DNA of 64,000 bases, from assembly GCF_900115785.1 (NCBI RefSeq), contig NZ_FOYS01000003.1, forward strand, positions 551,790 to 615,789, written 5' to 3'. Position numbers and translations under genes: made by a program. The stretch's first letter is position 1. Every line of letters begins with the position of its first letter. The notes under the pieces were generated by a model, which was not told the origin of the DNA, ran no database searches, and saw only the letters and a list, made by a program, of their open reading frames with translations. Source of the stretch: Halogeometricum limi (GTDB lineage Archaea; Halobacteriota; Halobacteria; Halobacteriales; Haloferacaceae). Of the stretch, positions 59,375 to 64,000 are shown piece by piece.

Positions 59375-59893
59375 CTACCGCTTTTCGCCCGTCGACTCCG
59401 AACGCCGCCGGTCGCGCACCGCGCGGAGGACGTCCTGCCGGGCGACGATACCGACCAGTCGCCCGCCCTCGACCACCGGCAGGCGGTTGATGTCTCTGTC
59501 GTCGTCCGCGAGGTAGTCGAGTATCGTATCGAGGTCGGTGTCGGGCGTGACGGTCACCACGTCCGCGGTCATCACCTCCCGGATGGGTTTGTTCGCGTTC
59601 TTCAGGAGGTCGACGCCGAGGTCGAAATCCTCCCACGAGACGTCGACGGCGTAGGTGAGCGTCTCCATGAACGGCGGGAAGCCGATGGGAATCCACAGGG
59701 TGCGGTCTTTCGTCTCGAACAGGCCCACGAGGTCGTGTTGGGTGACGATACCGACGAGCGCACCCGAGTCGTCGACGACCGGAAACCCGTTGAACGACGC
59801 CCGCGCGAGACGACCGAGAACCTCGCTCACGTCGTCGTCCGGGGCGACCGTCTCTACCTCCGTCGTCATCAACTCCCGTGCGGTGAGTTCCAT
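59375..59893 (-). CDS. CBS-pair protein
   Basis: A 172-aa protein with two CBS motifs: MTTEVETVAPDDDVSEVLGRLARASFNGFPVVDDSGALVGIVTQHDLV and VMTADVVTVTPDTDLDTILDYLADDDRDINRLPVVEGGRLVGIVARQDVL. The CBS pair likely senses an adenosine nucleotide or S-adenosylmethionine. It is a standalone protein with no channel or enzyme domain. It lies upstream of the DMT transporter with ~50 nt between, on the same strand. Confidence 0.9.
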   Translation of the reverse strand: MELTARELMTTEVETVAPDDDVSEVLGRLARASFNGFPVVDDSGALVGIVTQHDLVGLFETKDRTLWIPIGFPPFMETLTYAVDVSWEDFDLGVDLLKNANKPIREVMTADVVTVTPDTDLDTILDYLADDDRDINRLPVVEGGRLVGIVARQDVLRAVRDRRRSESTGEKR

Positions 59894-59952
59894 AGCCGAC
59901 GGTACGTTCTCGTCACCTATCTGTGTGTTCGTCGCCCCGGCGCGTGCGAACG

Positions 59953-59969
59953 CGGGTTATATTTATATT
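59953..59969 (+). promoter_or_regulatory. TATA box of rnhA
   Basis: GCGGGTTATATTTATAT lies ~17-33 nt before ATG 59986 (TATA core ~59958-59964, about 22-28 nt upstream), giving a leaderless-type start. Confidence 0.6.
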
Positions 59970-59985
59970 TCCCTGTCGGTTACGG

Positions 59986-60636
59986 ATGAATATGGCCGTT
60001 CACGGCCGCCAATCACTTCGAGACTTGTTCGACGAGTCTCCGACGCCGCACATCGCGCACCCGCCCCGTACCCATCACCGCCACTTCTACGTCGCCACCG
60101 ACGGCTCCTATCGACCGACGGGCGACGGTGGACTGGGCGTCGTCATCGAGGCGCGCGACGGCACACGCGTCGCTCGCGTCGCGGTGCCGGACGCCGCACC
60201 GAACAACAACGTCTCCGAGTATCGCGCGTTGCACCTCGGACTGGACGTTCTCGCCGCCCGCGCGCCGCCGAACGCACGCGTGGGGGTTCTCGTCGACCAC
60301 GACGACTTAGCGGGCAACGTCAACACCCAAGTCCTCGCGGCCGCCGACCCGGACTGGCACCCGCGGCGGGCCACGTCGGTTCCGGCGGGAAGCGAGAACC
60401 ACTGGCGGGGTATCCAGGCCCGCATCGCCGGATTCGCGGAACTCCGCGCCGCCCGTATCGACGGCCGGGAGAACCCCGCGCATCCGCTGGCCAACGCGCC
60501 GACGGAGTACGCGCACGTCAACCGACGGAAACCCCGATGCGTCCTCCCCGAACCGCTGTCGCCGACGGAACCGGGCGACGTCGACGACCCGCAGTTCCCG
60601 CCGCCGTCGCGGTTCGAACGACGCGCGAGCGACTGA
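59986..60636 (+). CDS. Ribonuclease HI-type protein
   Basis: A 216-aa protein from ATG 59986 (second ATG 59992). The RNase H fold is visible with VATDGSYRPTGDGGLGVVIEA near residues 36-56 (first Asp). NNNVSEYRALHLGLDVLA near residue 75 supplies the Glu, and VLVDHDDLAGNVN near residue 98 supplies the second Asp, i.e. the DED set. The ends are disordered extensions. It would cleave RNA in RNA/DNA hybrids. It is longer than minimal bacterial RNase HI because of the tails. The strong TATA supports the start. Confidence 0.87.
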   Translation: MNMAVHGRQSLRDLFDESPTPHIAHPPRTHHRHFYVATDGSYRPTGDGGLGVVIEARDGTRVARVAVPDAAPNNNVSEYRALHLGLDVLAARAPPNARVGVLVDHDDLAGNVNTQVLAAADPDWHPRRATSVPAGSENHWRGIQARIAGFAELRAARIDGRENPAHPLANAPTEYAHVNRRKPRCVLPEPLSPTEPGDVDDPQFPPPSRFERRASD

Positions 60637-60718
60637 CCTCGACCGACGAACGGCGAACGCCCGTTCCCGAGAGCGTCGGTCGGACGACGACTGCCAGCGA
60701 GAGCGACGCGGGGCGCCG

Positions 60719-62290
60719 TCAGGCCTCCGTCGCGGGCGTCCCCGGACGGACGTTCGGGATGTCTGTGACTTCGGGCGCGTTCACGACGAGCACCTCCCGC
60801 CCCTCCAGTTCGACGCAGAACGCGTCCGCGTACGGTCCCGAGGGGACGACGTACGTGTTCGGCCCGACTTCCACCGCGCCGTGGTGACCGAGCAGTTTCA
60901 GGTAGGCGTCGTGGAACTCGACGGCGTCCCGTTCGGTGTCCCACTTCGTCGCCCAGACGTAGGCGTCCTCCTCGCCGCGGTGGTAGGTCACGAGCGTATC
61001 GCCGTCCCACCCGGTGGAGGGGACGCTTGTGTAGTTGTAGCGGTCGTACGCGCCGCCGTCGGCGACGAAGAACGCCGAGGCGTTCACGATGCCCGCGTCG
61101 TGTTCCCACGACTGGTACCAGAACATCGCGAAGACGTACGGTTCGCCGAGGTGGAAGGGGTACGGATGTCGCAACCAGCCGTCGGAGGGAGCGTGGAGGA
61201 CGAGCGGGTAGGCCGTGTACTGGAACGGGTACTGGTCGGGGTGCGTCACCTGCTCGGCGTGACTCGGCGCGAGTTCGTACATCAGGTCGACCGCGTCCCA
61301 CCCCTCCCTTCCCTGTAGTCCGCGTTCGTACACCGCGGCGGTGAAGTTCGTGCCGTCGGAGTACGGATACAGGTCCATCGCCAGCATCCCGCCGTGGACC
61401 ACCGTCCGGTTCGACTCGGTCTGTGCCACCGTCACGCAGTCCCACGCCTCGGCGCATCGCTCGGCGTAGAACGACTCCATCAGACTCGGGTCGCCCTCGA
61501 CGAGCGTTCGGACGACTAGGTAGTGGTCCCAGTAGTTTCTGATGAGTATCCCGAAGTTCTCAAACAGGACGGTCGGCGGGACGTACTCGTCCTGTAACGC
61601 GTGTCCGAGTTCGTGCGCGAGAAGCGTCTCGTCGAACCTGCTGAGGTTCTCCTCGTCCGCGACGACGACTATCTCGTCCGAGAAGAAGAGATAGTAGGCG
61701 TCCGGAAATCCTCGCGAGTGGTTCAACGCGACTTCGGTCGCGTTCTCGTCTTCGCCGACGAAGAACGCCGCCTCGTAGAACTGGTCGAGTTGTCGACTCG
61801 TGCGCCCGACGTCTTGCAGTGGGTAGAAGCCTTCTGCCGCGTACTCTTCTCGCGTCATCACTCTCACTCGGACCTCTCGCGTGAACTCGTGTCCGCGGAT
61901 GTGCTCCACGCGGGCCATCGTCCGCGCCAGCAACACCGCCATCTCCTCGTCGTCGATGCCGTCCGTCGCGTTCACGTCGAGCGGGTCGTCGTACCAGTAC
62001 CCGTTCTCCCACCCGAGCACGTCCGTCTCGGGGTCCGGTCTCGGCTCCGACGCGACGGCGTCGCGGGACGTCTCTGCGTCGGTTTCCGTGTTCGAGACGC
62101 CCTCGCTCCAGCCTGTGTCGACTACGTCGCTCGGCGTCTCGCCTCCGACCGTTCCGGCCGCCTGCGCTGCCGACCCTGCGCACCCCGAGAGGAGGAGCAT
62201 CACCACGACCACCACCACCGTCACCGTACCTGTCACGCACCACTCACCACGGAGAAGACGTCTCGTGTCGGCATAACGAGCCTTCGGCAC
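60719..62290 (-). CDS. Hvo_1808-type lipoprotein with HExxH metalloprotease motif
   Basis: A 523-aa secreted protein. The start at GTG 62290 is uncertain; an in-frame GTG near 62236 would give a shorter signal peptide. The lipobox is LLLSGCAG, so it should be lipid-anchored outside the membrane. A low-complexity linker follows, then a globular domain with FDETLLAHELGHALQDEYVPP, a canonical HExxH zinc site, and later Trp/Tyr-rich segments. Haloarchaea have such surface proteins (H. volcanii Hvo_1808 type, from memory). It is probably a zinc-dependent peptidase or its inactive relative; the substrate is unknown. Confidence 0.82.
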   Translation of the reverse strand: MPKARYADTRRLLRGEWCVTGTVTVVVVVVMLLLSGCAGSAAQAAGTVGGETPSDVVDTGWSEGVSNTETDAETSRDAVASEPRPDPETDVLGWENGYWYDDPLDVNATDGIDDEEMAVLLARTMARVEHIRGHEFTREVRVRVMTREEYAAEGFYPLQDVGRTSRQLDQFYEAAFFVGEDENATEVALNHSRGFPDAYYLFFSDEIVVVADEENLSRFDETLLAHELGHALQDEYVPPTVLFENFGILIRNYWDHYLVVRTLVEGDPSLMESFYAERCAEAWDCVTVAQTESNRTVVHGGMLAMDLYPYSDGTNFTAAVYERGLQGREGWDAVDLMYELAPSHAEQVTHPDQYPFQYTAYPLVLHAPSDGWLRHPYPFHLGEPYVFAMFWYQSWEHDAGIVNASAFFVADGGAYDRYNYTSVPSTGWDGDTLVTYHRGEEDAYVWATKWDTERDAVEFHDAYLKLLGHHGAVEVGPNTYVVPSGPYADAFCVELEGREVLVVNAPEVTDIPNVRPGTPATEA

Positions 62291-62392
62291 CGTCGTGACT
62301 GTCCGTGGTTCCAGCGCGTCCCGGGCCGCGAATCACCGTCGTCGCTGTGACGACAGAAAAGTTGATAACAGCGGTTGCAGACGCACGAATCG

Positions 62393-63091
62393 ATGCGTTC
62401 CGACCACTACGCCGGAGACGGCGTCGGTGTCGCCGCTGGCAGTCCGGTGACCGTCGCGTTCCGGCGCGCGTTCCCGTCGCTCGTCGCGACGCTTCTCGTC
62501 GTCTCTGCGCTCGTCACCGCCGTCGCCCTCCCGATACGGTTCACCGACCTCGTCCCGGTGGCCGCTTCGTCCCCCGTTCCCTCGTCGCGACCGTTGACGG
62601 AGTTCCGACTCGCCGTCGAAGCCGGCGTCCTCGCGGGCTTTCTCGCCACCGGCGTCGTCTTCGGCCGCGCCGTCGCGCGCGACGCTCGCGTCTCCGCCTC
62701 GCGGGCCCGTCGTCACGTCGCGCTCTCCGCCGTCCTCTTCCTCGCGGGCGCACTCGGCGCGGCGGTGACGTTCCCCGCCGTCGTCGAACTCGTCGCCCCG
62801 TTCGCGGCGGGAGCCGGTTCGAGTCTCGGCCCCTACTGGCTCGCCGAACTGTGGCTGTTCTTCCCCGTCGCGCTCGGTGCGGCGGCGGCGACGCCCGCGC
62901 TCCTCGCCGCGGCGACGCGCGCGGGTCTCGTCGACCGCTTCACCACGACGAGACAACGCGGCTCCGTCGCGTTCGTCTTCGTCGCCTTCGCGGCGTGTTT
63001 CTCGCCGACCGACGGCGCGACGTTCGTCCTCTTCGCCGCCCCGTTGTTCGCGGCGTTCGCGGCGGCCGTCGCGTGGCAGGAGTTCCGGTGA
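62393..63091 (+). CDS. Membrane protein resembling the C-terminal half of TatC
   Basis: A 232-aa protein from ATG 62393 with ~six hydrophobic segments. The region RRHVALSAVLFLAGALGAAVTFPAVVELVAPF followed by WLAELWLFFPVALGAAAATPALLAAATRAGLVD and GSVAFVFVAFAACFSPTDGATFVLFAAPLFAAFAAA aligns by eye with TatC helices 3-6, including the SPTD turn before the last pair. The TatC N-terminal helix pair with its twin-arginine-binding loop is not seen in the expected form. It may be a diverged Tat component or another transporter. TatC paralogues are common in haloarchaea. Confidence 0.5.
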   Translation: MRSDHYAGDGVGVAAGSPVTVAFRRAFPSLVATLLVVSALVTAVALPIRFTDLVPVAASSPVPSSRPLTEFRLAVEAGVLAGFLATGVVFGRAVARDARVSASRARRHVALSAVLFLAGALGAAVTFPAVVELVAPFAAGAGSSLGPYWLAELWLFFPVALGAAAATPALLAAATRAGLVDRFTTTRQRGSVAFVFVAFAACFSPTDGATFVLFAAPLFAAFAAAVAWQEFR

Positions 63092-63097
63092 GTCGAC

Positions 63098-63847
63098 TCA
63101 CTCGCCGTTCGGCCTCTCGACGCGGACGAGTCGCGGTTCCGACCCCGTGAGCCACAGGACGTACCGCTGGTCGTCGTCACTCGGGTTGACGTCTCGATGA
63201 ACGACGCCCGCGGGGACGTGGAAGAACTCGCCCGCGCGGGCCAGTGTTCGCTCGCCGTCTGCGACGCCCCACTCGACGTATCCCTCGCCGTCGAGGACGT
63301 ACCCGAACACGTCGTTGTCGCCGTGGTGGTGCCAGTCGGAGGCGACTCGTCCCGTCGCGTGGCCGCGGACCTGTTGCACCGCCGCGTCGGGAAACGGGGT
63401 GAGTCGCGTCAGATTCGAGAGGTGGCCGGTCGGGACGAGAGCCGCCCCGCCGGCGACCCGCGGCGGTTCCGACGGTGCGTCGCTCGACTCGTCCGCGAGG
63501 ACGACGACGTCGCCAGTGCCGACGAACGCGACGAGACACACCTGACGTTCGCCGAACGGGACGTACCGGTGAGTCGAACCGGCGGGCACGAAGAAGAACT
63601 CACCTTCGTCCACGCGCACCGAGTCGGATTCGCCGGGTCCGAAGTCGAGTCGACCGTCGCCGTCGAGGACGACACCGTAGGCGTCTCTTCCACCGGTCTG
63701 CCACGGCGTCTCTCGGTCGTTCTCGGCGCGAACCAACAGGACGCGAGTCGTCTCGAACGCCGTCGTCCACGTCGCGCCCGGCGGCGCGTTCTCGAAGGGA
63801 ACGAGTTCGTCCGTCGCGCGTACGCTCACACCGGGGTCGGAGACCAT
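63098..63847 (-). CDS. Bicupin protein
   Basis: A 249-aa protein from ATG 63847 with two cupin repeats. The first has TPWQTGGRDAYGVVLDGDGRLDFG and GEFFFVPAGSTHRYVPFGE. The second has DWHHHGDNDVFGYVLDGEGYVEWG and GEFFHVPAGVVHRDVNP, with three His plus Asp/Glu as metal ligands. The second cupin keeps the full HxHxxxxE-like set while the first looks degenerate in the first motif. Bicupins act as dioxygenases, dehydratases or sugar-binding proteins. The substrate is unknown. The frame upstream of 63847 is non-coding. Confidence 0.85.
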   Translation of the reverse strand: MVSDPGVSVRATDELVPFENAPPGATWTTAFETTRVLLVRAENDRETPWQTGGRDAYGVVLDGDGRLDFGPGESDSVRVDEGEFFFVPAGSTHRYVPFGERQVCLVAFVGTGDVVVLADESSDAPSEPPRVAGGAALVPTGHLSNLTRLTPFPDAAVQQVRGHATGRVASDWHHHGDNDVFGYVLDGEGYVEWGVADGERTLARAGEFFHVPAGVVHRDVNPSDDDQRYVLWLTGSEPRLVRVERPNGE

Positions 63848-64000
63848 ACGTACCCTCTCGTCGGACGAGGAGAAAATCGTGCGCCGGCCGAGGAGTGAAA
63901 AGGAGACGCGCTCGCTTCGCTCGCGTCCGTCTACTCGTCCTGTGCGTTCACGACTGCCCACCTTTTTCCGACTCGGGTCTGCTTCGCAGACCACTCCTCG
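63848..64000. other. Window end: no gene recognised
   Basis: The last ~150 nt contain the upstream region of the bicupin gene (minus strand). The plus strand is Ser/Arg-like noise. No further start or motif can be supported here. Confidence 0.4.

Overview
The window reads as chromosomal DNA of a halophilic archaeon (class Halobacteria, probably near Haloferax/Halogeometricum; the genus is inference). The basis is high G+C with strong GC3, very acidic proteins, archaeal TATA boxes about 25-35 nt before many start codons with almost no leader, a Bat-type HTH regulator set, a HalOD1 protein, a PGF-CTERM S-layer glycoprotein, archaeal type IV pilins, GatD, Cbf5 with a PUA domain, TFS, and an elongator tRNA-Met with an intron. 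No CRISPR array, rRNA operon, intact transposase or prophage was seen. Most of the window is housekeeping or conserved accessory sequence, and many genes are single or in short operons.

Layout. 1-6.2 kb: tail of a beta-RFAP synthase, a RecA-like ATPase without the P-loop lysine, a coiled-coil/zinc-ribbon protein, a Cys-motif protein, transcription factor S, a hydrolase, PspA and a membrane protein. 6.2-11.3 kb (minus strand): an enolase-superfamily epimerase/racemase with a DUF1611 (DgcN-like) partner, a Vms1/VLRF1-type release-factor homologue, DUF5802 and an MDR dehydrogenase. 11.5-16.2 kb: a FilR1-type regulator, a His-rich MoaB, IlvD, a Bat-type regulator, a possible 45-aa gene and tRNA-Pro. 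16.2-20.7 kb (minus strand): a zinc deacylase and the cbf5-cmk-DUF106-adk neighbourhood. 20.9-27.9 kb: a small haloarchaeal protein, Usp, an APC permease fused to Usp domains, a GAF/Bat regulator, HalOD1 and DUF7344 genes, and an epoxide-hydrolase-like protein.

28-36.2 kb: a PAS histidine kinase, an AIR-synthase/HypE-like protein, a frameshifted esterase, kynureninase, an SDR, a JAMM protease overlapping an IPP-isomerase-like gene, and a lipid kinase. 36.3-46 kb: a PHP protein, lrp and carA around a perfect palindrome, a histidine-kinase-like protein without the phospho-acceptor His, a GNAT, gatD, an ArsR regulator, DUF1405 and gpmI. 46-53.5 kb: a TVP38-like protein, DUF5830 and DUF7115 proteins, tRNA-Met, the S-layer glycoprotein and two pilins sharing a nearly identical 5' end. 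53.6-63.9 kb: small membrane proteins, DUF1684, an aldo/keto reductase, asparaginase, a cytidylate-kinase paralogue with a broken P-loop, a DMT transporter, a CBS protein, RNase HI, a lipoprotein metalloprotease-like protein, a TatC-like membrane protein and a bicupin.

The observations most worth following are two tiny ORFs chained by 4-nt stop/start overlaps between the usp and APC genes, created by a tandem duplication; several enzyme-fold proteins lacking key residues (CMK-like, RecA-like, histidine-kinase-like, IDI-like); the DgcN/DgcA-like pair; and the archaeal VLRF1. All family calls come from reading motifs, without a database search.
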